The position numbers and the translations under genes were made by a program. 64,000 nucleotides of DNA from an uncultured beta proteobacterium (GTDB lineage: Bacteria; Pseudomonadota; Gammaproteobacteria; Burkholderiales; Burkholderiaceae_C), in assembly GCA_903909815.1 (NCBI GenBank), contig CAIVXG010000047.1, positions 1-64,000 on the forward strand, written 5' to 3'. This document shows, piece after piece, positions 17,536 through 26,024 of the stretch. Under the pieces are notes generated by a model. It did not search any database and had not been told where the DNA came from. It saw nothing but the letters and a program-made list of their open reading frames with translations. Within the stretch, counting starts at the first letter, position 1; every line of letters begins with the position of its first letter.

Positions 17536-18450
17536 ATGAGTTCAACAAGCGCGCAAGTCATCGCTGAGACCGTCCCAGAGAAGAAGGAATTCTGGCGCTG
17601 GCAGGAAAACGTCTGGATCGATGAAACCAAGGATTGGAAGAGCGCCAAGATCATCACCTGCGGCATCGATGTGGGGTCGGTGTCGTCGCAGGCGGTGCTG
17701 GTCGTGGACGGTGAGCTGTACGGCTTCAACAGCATGCGCACCGGCAACAACTCACCCGATTCAGCGACGAACGCGCTGCAGGGCGTGATGGACAAGTGCG
17801 GCATGAAACTTGAGAACATACGCTATGTCGTGGGCACAGGCTATGGCCGCGTGAATGTGCCGTTTGCGCACAAGGCCATCACCGAGATCGCCTGCCATGC
17901 ACGCGGCGCCAACTACATGGGCGGCAACGGTGTGCGCACCATTCTTGACATGGGTGGCCAGGACTGCAAGGCCATCCACTGCGACGAAAAGGGCAAGGTC
18001 ACCAACTTCCTCATGAACGACAAGTGCGCCGCCGGCACCGGTCGCGGTATGGAGGTGATCGCCGACCTGATGCAGATTCCGATTGCCGAACTGGGCCCGC
18101 GTTCCTTCGATGTTGATGTCGAACCCGAGGCTGTGTCTTCGGTCTGCGTGGTCTTCGCCAAGTCCGAAGCATTGGGCCTGCTCAAGGCCGGCTACACCAA
18201 GAACAAGGTCATCGCCGCGTACTGCCAAGCCATGGCGGAGCGCGTCGTGTCCCTGCTGGAACGCATCGGCGTGGAAGAGGGCTTCTTCATCACGGGCGGC
18301 ATCGCCAAAAATCCGGGTGTGGTGCGGCGCATCGAAAAGCTGCTGGGCATCAAGGCCATGGAGACCAAGGTGGACAGCCAGATCGCCGGCGCTCTGGGTG
18401 CCGCGCTCTTTGGCTACACCCTGATGCAAAAACAGGACAAGGCCGCGTGA
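17536..18450 (+). CDS. bzdQ: Benzoyl-CoA reductase ATPase subunit BzdQ
   Basis: 304-residue ASKHA ATPase with loops CGIDVGSVSSQAV and ILDMGGQDCKAI. Cluster cysteines are in NDKCAAGTGRG (C164) and SSVCVVFAKSE (C204). It pairs with BzdP around a shared [4Fe-4S] cluster and passes ferredoxin electrons to BzdNO. A short N-terminal extension of about 35 residues precedes the first ATPase loop. An ATG at 17531 is out of frame; 17536 is used. Confidence 0.93.
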   Translation: MSSTSAQVIAETVPEKKEFWRWQENVWIDETKDWKSAKIITCGIDVGSVSSQAVLVVDGELYGFNSMRTGNNSPDSATNALQGVMDKCGMKLENIRYVVGTGYGRVNVPFAHKAITEIACHARGANYMGGNGVRTILDMGGQDCKAIHCDEKGKVTNFLMNDKCAAGTGRGMEVIADLMQIPIAELGPRSFDVDVEPEAVSSVCVVFAKSEALGLLKAGYTKNKVIAAYCQAMAERVVSLLERIGVEEGFFITGGIAKNPGVVRRIEKLLGIKAMETKVDSQIAGALGAALFGYTLMQKQDKAA

Positions 18451-18492
18451 AGCGCTTCGGCGCGCTGCAGCTCCATTACTGAGGAACATCAG

Positions 18493-18777
18493 ATGATTGC
18501 CAACTACGGTTACAAGGACGGCTCGGGCGAGTACTACATCAGCATCGACACCGACAAGTGCATCAACTGCGCTGTCGGCCGAGCCTGCATCAGCGCCTGC
18601 CCCAAGCAGATGTTCGAAACCCTCATGGACGATTACGACGACGAAGTGGTGTGGGTCAAGAAGCCCAATTGCCGCACGCTGTCGTACGACTGCTCGGAGT
18701 GCAAACCCGCATCCGGCTACACCGGCTTGCCCTGCACCGCGGCGTGCACGCCGGGCGCCATCAAGCATTCCTGGTAA
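18493..18777 (+). CDS. bzdM: Ferredoxin BzdM, electron donor to benzoyl-CoA reductase
   Basis: 94 residues with two cysteine groups: DKCINCAVGRACISACP and a second set running from SYDCSEC to PCTAACTPG. This suggests two [4Fe-4S] clusters with the second group unusually spaced. It follows bzdQ as in Azoarcus CIB. Ferredoxin is the known physiological donor for class I benzoyl-CoA reductases. It is acidic (IDTDKC, LMDDYDDEV), as expected for a soluble carrier. Confidence 0.88.
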   Translation: MIANYGYKDGSGEYYISIDTDKCINCAVGRACISACPKQMFETLMDDYDDEVVWVKKPNCRTLSYDCSECKPASGYTGLPCTAACTPGAIKHSW

Positions 18778-18786
18778 GGAGAGAAC

Positions 18787-19194
18787 ATGGGCAAGAGCCA
18801 GGTGATGATTCCCATCGTGCAGGCCGACGCCGCCTGCGCCAGCGCAAGTTCCTGCGCCTCCAGCGCGAGCTGCTCGTCCACTTCGTGCTCCTCGTCGGGC
18901 GCCGTGGACAGCAACGACCCATCCTTCCTGCTGCAACAGCAGGGCTGGATCCTGCGCACGACCATCGGCGAGCCGCGCCTGTCGGAGGTGGTCGAGAACT
19001 ACAAAGGCATGGGCTACGAGGTGCACGTCGAGCGTTTCGGCACCAGTACCGCCGGACCATCGGGCAGCACGGACGAAGCGTCCTGCACCGTCTGCTACGA
19101 CGCGGCCGACAAGTCGAATGCGAGTCAATCCTGGGGTTCGATCTATGTCCGCCCCGGTCGCACTGCGGCCAAGGGTGATGAATTGTTTGACTAA
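18787..19194 (+). CDS. bzdS: BzdS-position protein with cysteine/serine-rich N-terminus, unknown function
   Basis: 135 residues. Residues about 15-38 are almost only Cys, Ser and Ala, with cysteines at intervals of five or six. A compact C-terminal part contains QGWILRTTIGEPRLSEVVENYKG and a CTVC motif. It lies ten bases after bzdM behind AAGGAGA and holds the bzdS place in the Azoarcus order, so the symbol is positional. The cysteine-rich stretch could bind metal or a cluster. I recognise no domain. Confidence 0.72.
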   Translation: MGKSQVMIPIVQADAACASASSCASSASCSSTSCSSSGAVDSNDPSFLLQQQGWILRTTIGEPRLSEVVENYKGMGYEVHVERFGTSTAGPSGSTDEASCTVCYDAADKSNASQSWGSIYVRPGRTAAKGDELFD

Positions 19195-19243
19195 TAACCT
19201 GCCGGCGCTCGCACCCGACGCGCCGGCCTTAAGGAGAATGAAC

Positions 19244-19696
19244 ATGGCTAGCAAGCAGCGCATCCTGCGCGTACTCAAAGTACAAGATCTGGACGACATT
19301 GTCGCCATCGATGAGGCGGCGAGCCAGCAGCCGCGGCGCGAGTACTACGAAAAGAAGATCGCCAGCATCCTGAACCGCAAGGCCAACACCAACTGCTCCA
19401 TCGTCTGCGAAGAGGATGGCAAGGTGGTCGGCTTCGTCATGGGATACATGTTCTTTGGTGAATTCGGCATCTCCGACGCCACGGCGACGATCGATGCACT
19501 GGGCGTTCACCCCGATTTCCGCAAGTTCGGTGTGGCCAGTGAAATGCTGGAGCAGTTCATGATGAACATGAAGGCGGTCGGTGTGAAGAAGGTCTATACG
19601 CTGGTGAACTGGGACGACTTCGCGCTCGAGCGATTCTTTGCGCGTCAGAAATTCGTCCCCTCTAAACGCATCAACCTCGAGTTCGAGCTGCCCTGA
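19244..19696 (+). CDS. bzdT: GNAT-fold acetyltransferase in the bzdT position
   Basis: 150 residues from ATG 19244; AAGGAGA ends seven bases upstream, which favours it over the ATG at 19238. Acetyl-CoA binding region DALGVHPDFRKFGVASEMLEQF matches the R/Q-x-x-G-x-G/A site loosely, and KVVGFVMGYM is the preceding beta strand. Small GNAT enzymes acetylate and silence aromatic acid CoA ligases in Rhodopseudomonas palustris, so a regulatory role on BclA is conceivable. The target is unknown. A second GNAT gene resembling it lies beside padBCD (36051-36587). Confidence 0.78.
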   Translation: MASKQRILRVLKVQDLDDIVAIDEAASQQPRREYYEKKIASILNRKANTNCSIVCEEDGKVVGFVMGYMFFGEFGISDATATIDALGVHPDFRKFGVASEMLEQFMMNMKAVGVKKVYTLVNWDDFALERFFARQKFVPSKRINLEFELP

Positions 19697-19721
19697 ACTG
19701 TCCAGCCCTGCGTTGCGCACC

Positions 19722-20387
19722 ATGTGGATCGATACCCATTGCCATACGAAGTATTCGTACGACAACTGGCTGGAGCCGGTCGACCTGATCCGACGCGCCA
19801 AGGCGCTGGGCATTGACGCCGTGTGCATCACCGAACACTACTCCTTTGAAGCCTCCGAGCCCGTGTTGCAGGTGGGCCGGGATGAGGGTCTGCTGGTGCT
19901 GCGCGGTGTCGAAATCGCCACTGACCGCGGCCATCTTCTGGCCTACGGCGTCGAGGACGATGGGTGGAATATCTGGAACCGCGACAACTACCTGCCGATG
20001 CAGGAAGTCATCACCCGCATCAACGCCCTAGGGGGAATCTGCGTTCCGGCCCATCCTTTTCGCCAGGTCGGGTTGTCCAGTCTGCTCGAAGGCATCCTGG
20101 ATCTGGACGGCATTGCCGCGGTCGAGACGCACAACGGCAACAACAGCGCCGACGACGATCGTCTCGCGCTGCGCGCCGCACAGATCCTGGGTCTGCCCAC
20201 GCTGGGCGGCAGCGACTGCCACAAGACGGCAGCGGTGGGCCGCTGCGCCACGGAGTTCCAAGGCGACATCCGGTGCATGGCCGATTTCATCGCCGCGGTG
20301 CGCGCCGGTGCCTGCCAGGCGCACTATTACCCGGGCTACGGCCCCAGCCCGCAGGCGCGCAGCGCATTGAGCGCGCCTGCGCTCTGA
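19722..20387 (+). CDS. bzdU: PHP-domain metal-dependent phosphoesterase-like protein in the bzdU position
   Basis: 221 residues. The PHP motif IDTHCHTKYS opens the protein, with further metal ligands in ITEHYS, GVEI, PAHPFR and GSDCHK. The fold is that of polymerase/histidinol phosphatases. The ATG at 19722 has no strong ribosome site and lies 26 bases after bzdT. A phosphoesterase in an aromatic operon is unexplained. It might hydrolyse a nucleotide or phosphoester signal. The symbol is by position. Confidence 0.75.
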   Translation: MWIDTHCHTKYSYDNWLEPVDLIRRAKALGIDAVCITEHYSFEASEPVLQVGRDEGLLVLRGVEIATDRGHLLAYGVEDDGWNIWNRDNYLPMQEVITRINALGGICVPAHPFRQVGLSSLLEGILDLDGIAAVETHNGNNSADDDRLALRAAQILGLPTLGGSDCHKTAAVGRCATEFQGDIRCMADFIAAVRAGACQAHYYPGYGPSPQARSALSAPAL

Positions 20388-20407
20388 GCGAATCAGGAGA
20401 AGCAGCG

Positions 20408-22966
20408 ATGCCAGCCCAACAGACTTCAGTCATCACCTGGTGGAAAGCCAGCCGGGCATCGGATGCGCTCGCGTTCGGGGAACCGGTGGAACTCACGATC
20501 GACGGCAAGCGCGTGCAGGCGCTGGCGGGCGCCTCGGTGCTGAACGCCGCCAGCGTGGCCGGGATCTATATCCCCGCGTTGTGCGCCCACCCGGACCTGC
20601 CGCCAGCCCAGCAGCGCGCCTGCGGCGACAAGGGCGATTCCGGCTGCAATCTTTGTCTGATCGAAATCAATGGCACGCCCGGCATGAGCAAGGCCTGTTC
20701 CACCGCCGTGCGCGAAGGCATGACGGTGCGCAGCAACACGCCCCAGATCCAGAAGGCGCGCCAGCAGCATCTGGCCAAGATCCTGGGACCACACCCCCAT
20801 GTCTGTCTGGTTTGCCCGCAACGCGACGGCTGCTCGCGCACCCAATGCTCGTACGGCAATCCGCCCGACACCCGCTGCTGCTCGATCTTTTCCAGCTGCG
20901 AGTTGCGCAAGGTGGCCGACTACGTCGTGATCCCCAACAGCACCCCGCCCTACAAGCCGGCGGGGTTGCCCATCATCACGAACGAGCCTTTTTTTGATCG
21001 GGACTACAACCTGTGCATCGACTGCCGCCGCTGCCTGGTGGCTTGCAACGAGGTGCGTGGCGTCGGTTGCCTGGAAGTCAAGGAGGTCCAGACCGCTCAG
21101 GGAGTGCGTCGCTACGTCGGCACGATTGCGCCCACGCTGATCGAATCCGGCTGCAAATTCTGCCAGGCCTGCGTGGTCGTGTGTCCCACCGGCGCCCTCA
21201 CCGACCGTACGCTGGATCCGGCCCGGCGCGAGCAAAGCATGGTTCCCTGCAAGCAGGCCTGTCCCGCCGGCATCGACGTGCCGCGCTACGTGCAACTGGC
21301 GGCCCAGGGCAAATACGGCGAAGCCATCGCGGTGGTGCGCGAGAAACTGCCCTTCCCCGGCATCGTCGCTCGCGCCTGTTTCGCCATGTGCGAGACCGCC
21401 TGTCGGCGCGGGCAACTCGATGATCCGCTGTCGATCCGATCGCTCAAACGCATCGCCGCCGACAACGACACCGGCCTGTGGCGCGAACACTCGACGCAAC
21501 TGGCGCCAAGCGGACGCCGGGCCGCAGTGATCGGCGCCGGCCCAGCAGGCCTGACCGTTGCCTATTACCTGGCCAAGAAGGGTCACGCCGTGACCGTCTT
21601 TGACGCCCAACCGGCAGCCGGCGGCATGGCCCGCTACGGCATCCCCTCCTACCGCGTACCGGTCAAAGTCATCGACGACGAAATCTCCGAAGTGCAAAAG
21701 CTCGGTGTGGCGTTTCAGTTCAATAGCCGCGTGGAGAGTGCCGATGCGCTGTTTGGGCAGGGCTTCGAGGCGCTGTTCATCGGTATCGGCGCGCAGGGCG
21801 GCGACAAGCTGGGAATTCCCGGCGAGGATCTGCCTGGCGTGGTCGACAGCCCCACCTACCTCAAGGCCGCGACCATGGGCCTGGTGAATACGCCGGCGGG
21901 CATTCAGACCGGAGCCAAGGTGGTGGTCATAGGCGGCGGCAACGTCGCCACCGACAACGCACGCTCGTCCCGGCGTTTTGGCGCCGGGGTGGACATGGTT
22001 TATCGCCGCACGCAGGATGAGATGCCGGCGCGCACCGAGGAAGTCGAGGGCTGTTTGACGGAGGGCGTGAACCTGCGCTTCCTGCTTTCGCCCAAAAGGA
22101 TTGAAGTGGGCAGCGATGGCCAGGGCCTGAACATCACCTACGCCCGCATGGCGCTGGGTGCACCCGATGCATCCAAACGTCGCTCGGCCTTCGACACCGG
22201 TGAAGAGTGCTGTGAGCGGGTGGACCTGGTGATCTCCGCCGTGGGACAGCACCCCCAGCGTTTTGAAGGCTTCGGCGTGCTGACCGATCAAAAGGGTCGC
22301 ATCACGGTGCGCCAGGACTCCATGCTCAGTAGCCGCGCGGGCGTGTATGCGGGAGGCGACTGCGTGCTCGGGCCGTCGACGCTGATCGAGTCCATCGCGC
22401 AGGGCCGCGTCGCCGCAGCCGCCATGGACCGGCAACTCGGTGGCGACGGTGACATCGAGGAAAAACTGCTGCGCGACGGCTGGGAAAGCGACCCCTTCCT
22501 GGGCCGCGACCCGCAATTTAATCGGCAACACAAATTCCACCCGATCATGCTGCAACCGGCGCAACGCGGTGGCTGGGACGAAGTGGAAAAAGGCTTTGAA
22601 GACGCGACAGCGCGCGCCGAAGCCGCGCGCTGTTTCAAATGCAATCTGGCGCCCAAGATCACCGATGCGGTGCTGCCACCCGAGTCGTGGCTGGACTTCG
22701 AGTCCCAAGTGGTGGCGGGCATGAGCACTGAGGCGGGGGTGTTTCAGTTGCTGGACGCGGACAAGAACGTTCTCATGATCAAGGGCGTCGAGAACCTGCA
22801 GCGCGGGCTGCAGGAGCAACTTGGGGGGTCCCACGGCGCGGTGGCGTTCACGTTCGAAGAAGCCGCCATGTACACCTCGCGCGAGTCCCAGATGATCCAG
22901 GCCTATTTGCAGGAGCACGGCAAGATGCCGGGCGGTGGATCGGATGAGCTTGATGACCTGTTTTAA
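20408..22966 (+). CDS. bzdV: BzdV: multi-cluster iron-sulfur flavoprotein, presumed NAD(P)H:ferredoxin oxidoreductase
   Basis: 852 residues. N-terminal [2Fe-2S] plus NuoG-like region (cysteines in CAHPD, CGDKGDSGCNLC, and CLVCPQRDGCSRTQC). Then two [4Fe-4S] motifs, CIDCRRCLVAC and CKFCQACVVVCP. A GltD-type region follows, with PCKQACPAGIDVPRY, FAD site AVIGAGPAGLTVAYYLAKKG and NAD(P) site VVVIGGGNVATDNARSS. A final ~100 residues include CFKCN. In Azoarcus, BzdV is proposed to recharge ferredoxin for the reductase. The long frame open upstream overlaps bzdU and is not used; ATG 20408 follows AGGAGAAG. Confidence 0.88.
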   Translation: MPAQQTSVITWWKASRASDALAFGEPVELTIDGKRVQALAGASVLNAASVAGIYIPALCAHPDLPPAQQRACGDKGDSGCNLCLIEINGTPGMSKACSTAVREGMTVRSNTPQIQKARQQHLAKILGPHPHVCLVCPQRDGCSRTQCSYGNPPDTRCCSIFSSCELRKVADYVVIPNSTPPYKPAGLPIITNEPFFDRDYNLCIDCRRCLVACNEVRGVGCLEVKEVQTAQGVRRYVGTIAPTLIESGCKFCQACVVVCPTGALTDRTLDPARREQSMVPCKQACPAGIDVPRYVQLAAQGKYGEAIAVVREKLPFPGIVARACFAMCETACRRGQLDDPLSIRSLKRIAADNDTGLWREHSTQLAPSGRRAAVIGAGPAGLTVAYYLAKKGHAVTVFDAQPAAGGMARYGIPSYRVPVKVIDDEISEVQKLGVAFQFNSRVESADALFGQGFEALFIGIGAQGGDKLGIPGEDLPGVVDSPTYLKAATMGLVNTPAGIQTGAKVVVIGGGNVATDNARSSRRFGAGVDMVYRRTQDEMPARTEEVEGCLTEGVNLRFLLSPKRIEVGSDGQGLNITYARMALGAPDASKRRSAFDTGEECCERVDLVISAVGQHPQRFEGFGVLTDQKGRITVRQDSMLSSRAGVYAGGDCVLGPSTLIESIAQGRVAAAAMDRQLGGDGDIEEKLLRDGWESDPFLGRDPQFNRQHKFHPIMLQPAQRGGWDEVEKGFEDATARAEAARCFKCNLAPKITDAVLPPESWLDFESQVVAGMSTEAGVFQLLDADKNVLMIKGVENLQRGLQEQLGGSHGAVAFTFEEAAMYTSRESQMIQAYLQEHGKMPGGGSDELDDLF

Positions 22967-22978
22967 GGAAAAAATCCG

Positions 22979-23761
22979 ATGAGCGCAGCGCAAACTTTCG
23001 AATTCATTCGCTACGGTGTCGCCGACGGACTGGCGACACTGACCATCAACCGGCCGCCCTTCAACGTCCTTGACATCCCGACCATGGCCGAGATCAACGA
23101 CGCGCTGGACGCATGCAGCCAGGACGACAGCGTCAAGCTGCTGGTCATCACCGGCGCGGGCGAGAAGGCCTTTTCCGCCGGCGTCGAGGTGGCAGATCAC
23201 ACGCCGGACAAGGTGGACCAGATGATCGAGGTTTTTCACGGTATCTTTCGCCGGCTGCACAAGTTGCCCATGCCTACCGTGGCGTCGGTGAATGGCGCGG
23301 CCCTGGGCGGCGGTATGGAGTTGGCCATCGCCTGCGACATGATCGTGGCCGCGGCCGGCGCCAAATTTGGCCAGCCGGAGATCAAGCTGGCGGTGTTCCC
23401 GCCGATAGCGGCCGTGCTCCTGCCGCGCCTGGTGTCGCCCGCCAGGGCCATGGAGATGCTGCTGGGCGGAGAAAATTTCACGGCCGAGCACGGCCACGCG
23501 CTGGGCCTGGTGAATCGCGTCTTCCCAAGAGAATCCTTCGCCGCCGACGTGCAGGCTTTTTTGGCGCCGTTCCTGAAACTGTCCCGCGTCGCTCTGCTGA
23601 GCACGCGCCGCGCGATCCGCGGCGCCAGCGGCCAGCACTTCGGCGCCGCGCTCGACATCGTGGAAGACATCTACCTCAAGGAACTCATGCTGACCGACGA
23701 CGCAAAAGAGGGTTTGGCGGCGTTCCTGGAAAAGCGCCAGCCGGTCTGGCGCAATTCCTGA
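22979..23761 (+). CDS. bzdW: Cyclohexa-1,5-diene-1-carbonyl-CoA hydratase
   Basis: 260-residue enoyl-CoA hydratase/crotonase-family protein. Oxyanion-hole segments are AFSAGVEVADH and GAALGGGMELAIACDM. It adds water to the diene made by benzoyl-CoA reductase, giving 6-hydroxycyclohex-1-ene-1-carbonyl-CoA. AAGGAAAA precedes the ATG, 13 bases after bzdV. Its position between bzdV and bzdX supports the specific assignment over a generic hydratase. Confidence 0.91.
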   Translation: MSAAQTFEFIRYGVADGLATLTINRPPFNVLDIPTMAEINDALDACSQDDSVKLLVITGAGEKAFSAGVEVADHTPDKVDQMIEVFHGIFRRLHKLPMPTVASVNGAALGGGMELAIACDMIVAAAGAKFGQPEIKLAVFPPIAAVLLPRLVSPARAMEMLLGGENFTAEHGHALGLVNRVFPRESFAADVQAFLAPFLKLSRVALLSTRRAIRGASGQHFGAALDIVEDIYLKELMLTDDAKEGLAAFLEKRQPVWRNS

Positions 23762-23791
23762 TTCAAACAAATTTCACACAAAGGAAACCCC

Positions 23792-24871
23792 ATGATTCCG
23801 GAATTCATCGATACCTGGCAAATGTCCGAACCGGGCAAACTGGTCAGGACCCGCATCCCCATGCCGGCGCTGGCCAGCGGCGACGTGGTGGTGCAGATCA
23901 GCGGTTGTGGCGTCTGCCACACCGATCTCTCGTACTTCTACATGGGTGTGCCGACGGTGCAAAAGCCGCCCCTGTCGCTGGGACACGAGATCAGCGGCGT
24001 GGCCATCGGCGGCGAAGCCAGCATGCTGGGCAAGGAAGTCATCATTCCGGCCGTGCTGCCCTGCGGCGAATGCGAACTGTGCCAATCGGGCCGCGGCAAC
24101 CGTTGTCTGGCGCAAAAGATGCCAGGCAACTCCATGGGCATCTACGGCGGCTTCTCCAGCCATATCGTGGTGCAGGCGAAGTTCCTTTGCGTCGTGGGTG
24201 ATCGCAAGGGCATTCCGCTGGAACACCTGTCGGTGATCGCCGATGCCGTGACCACGCCCTACCAGGCCGCAGTGCGCGCCAAGCTCGGTGCGGGTGATCT
24301 GGTGGTGGTGGTCGGTGCGGCTGGCGGTGTCGGCAGCTTCATGGTACAGGTGGCCAAGGCCATGGGCGCCAAAATGATCGTCGGCATCGACGTGAACGCC
24401 GAGAAGCTGAAAAAGATGGAGGGCTTTGGTGCCGACGCCACCATCAACCCGCGGGACTTGAGCAGCAAGGAAGTGAAGGAACAATTCAAGAAAATCGCCA
24501 AGGACGCCGGCGTCTCCGGCAACACCGGCTGGAAGATCTTCGAATGCACGGGCACCAAGCCCGGCCAGGAAACAGCGCTGTCGCTGCTGTCCTTTGTCGG
24601 CATGCTGGTAGTGGTGGGCTATGGCACGGAAGAGACCAGCTACATGCTGTCCAAGCTCATGGCCTTCGACGCCGAAATCATCGGTACCTGGGGCTGCACA
24701 CCCGACAAATACCCGGCGGTGCTGGAAATGTGCCTGGATGGGCGCATCCAGCTCGAGCCCTTTGTCGAGACGCGACCCATGAGCCAGATCGAACAGGTGT
24801 TTGACGAAGCCCATCACGGCAAACTCAGCCGCCGCGTCATTCTCACGCCCGATTTCAATCAACTCAACTAA
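23792..24871 (+). CDS. bzdX: 6-hydroxycyclohex-1-ene-1-carbonyl-CoA dehydrogenase
   Basis: 359-residue zinc alcohol dehydrogenase. Zinc ligands lie in SGCGVCHTDL and GHEI, and the structural zinc site is in CGECELCQSGRGNRC. The nucleotide fold is VVVVGAAGGVGSFMVQ. The enzyme oxidises the 6-hydroxy intermediate with NAD+ to 6-oxocyclohex-1-ene-1-carbonyl-CoA. Start ATG 23792 follows AAAGGAAAC. Adjacent genes encode the preceding and following pathway steps. Confidence 0.93.
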   Translation: MIPEFIDTWQMSEPGKLVRTRIPMPALASGDVVVQISGCGVCHTDLSYFYMGVPTVQKPPLSLGHEISGVAIGGEASMLGKEVIIPAVLPCGECELCQSGRGNRCLAQKMPGNSMGIYGGFSSHIVVQAKFLCVVGDRKGIPLEHLSVIADAVTTPYQAAVRAKLGAGDLVVVVGAAGGVGSFMVQVAKAMGAKMIVGIDVNAEKLKKMEGFGADATINPRDLSSKEVKEQFKKIAKDAGVSGNTGWKIFECTGTKPGQETALSLLSFVGMLVVVGYGTEETSYMLSKLMAFDAEIIGTWGCTPDKYPAVLEMCLDGRIQLEPFVETRPMSQIEQVFDEAHHGKLSRRVILTPDFNQLN

Positions 24872-24889
24872 CTAATCAGGAGCATTTTC

Positions 24890-26020
24890 ATGTCACTCAA
24901 TTGGCTGCGCCGCGACAACGAACTGAAAGACCACGCCCTGTTGGGCGAAGAACATTTCGGCACCGAGGCCCCCTCGGTCATGTATGAACGCCGACCCATC
25001 GTCGATCCCCAAGGCAATACCGTGGAGGGACTTTTTTCCTCCTGGATCATCCTGAACAATCCGGCGCAATACAACTCCTACACCACGGAAATGGTAAAGG
25101 CGGTGATTGCCGGATTCCAGCGTGCGTCCAGCGACCGCGCCATTGTGGCCGTGGTCTTCACGGCGGTGGGCGACAAGGCCTTCTGCACCGGCGGCAATAC
25201 GGCCGAGTACTCGGCCTACTACTCGAAACGGCCGAATGAATACGGCGAGTACATGGACCTGTTCAATGCCATGGTGGACGGCATCCTGAATTGCAAGAAG
25301 CCCGTGATCTGCCGCGTCAACGGCATGCGCGTCGCGGGCGGCCAGGAAATCGGCATGGCCACAGACCTGACCGTCACCTCCGACATGGCCATCTTTGGCC
25401 AGGCCGGACCGAAACACGGCAGCGCGCCCGATGGCGGCTCCACCGATTTCCTGCCGTGGATGCTGAACATGGAAGATGCCATGTACAACTGTGTTTCCTG
25501 CGAGACCTGGAGCGCCTACAAGATGCGCGCCAAGAACCTCGTGACCAAAGTCGTTCCGGTGCTGAAGAAGGACGGCGAGTGGGTGCGCAATCCTCTGGTT
25601 CGCACCGACGCCTACGTGGACGACGGCGAACTGGTGTACGGCGAGGCGGTGGCACCCGACCAGCTGAAGGCGGCGAAGGAATTGATGGCGCAATGCACCA
25701 CCGATTTCAGCCGCCTCGACGCGGCGGTGAACGAACTGATCTGGAAATTCACCAACTTGTTTCCCCATTGCCTGATCAAATCGATCGACGGCATTCGCGG
25801 CAAGAAGAAGTTCTTCTGGGATCAGTTCAAGCTGGCCAATCGTCACTGGCTGGCGGCCAACATGAACCACGAGGCCTGGCTCGGCTTCAACGCCTTTGAC
25901 GCCAAGAAGGCCACCGGACGGGACGTGATCGATTTTGTCAAATACCGCCAGCTGGTGGCGCAAGGTGCGCTGTTCGACGACGCCTTTGCCGAACAGGTTC
26001 TGGCCAAGCCCAAGGCCTGA
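24890..26020 (+). CDS. bzdY: 6-oxocyclohex-1-ene-1-carbonyl-CoA hydrolase (ring opening)
   Basis: 376 residues, longer than ordinary crotonases and right for the OAH/BzdY/BamA family. Key segments are KAFCTGGNTAEYSAYY, RVNGMRVAGGQEIGMA and GPKHGSAPDGGSTDFLPW. It hydrates and hydrolytically opens the ring to 3-hydroxypimelyl-CoA. Members of this family serve as a marker gene for anaerobic aromatic degradation. It starts 18 bases after bzdX behind AGGAGC. Confidence 0.95.
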   Translation: MSLNWLRRDNELKDHALLGEEHFGTEAPSVMYERRPIVDPQGNTVEGLFSSWIILNNPAQYNSYTTEMVKAVIAGFQRASSDRAIVAVVFTAVGDKAFCTGGNTAEYSAYYSKRPNEYGEYMDLFNAMVDGILNCKKPVICRVNGMRVAGGQEIGMATDLTVTSDMAIFGQAGPKHGSAPDGGSTDFLPWMLNMEDAMYNCVSCETWSAYKMRAKNLVTKVVPVLKKDGEWVRNPLVRTDAYVDDGELVYGEAVAPDQLKAAKELMAQCTTDFSRLDAAVNELIWKFTNLFPHCLIKSIDGIRGKKKFFWDQFKLANRHWLAANMNHEAWLGFNAFDAKKATGRDVIDFVKYRQLVAQGALFDDAFAEQVLAKPKA

Positions 26021-26024
26021 CAGC

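Noticed and set aside
17761-19308. 515-codon minus-strand open frame opposite bzdQ, bzdM and bzdS
   Set aside because: Antisense to conserved genes with motifs on the plus strand; its translation shows no domain.
20426-23770. Very long minus-strand open frame (1114 codons) opposite bzdV and bzdW
   Set aside because: It lies antisense to two clearly recognisable genes, is low-complexity (His/Arg/Gln/Gly-rich) and has no family features. It is a by-product of high GC codon usage.
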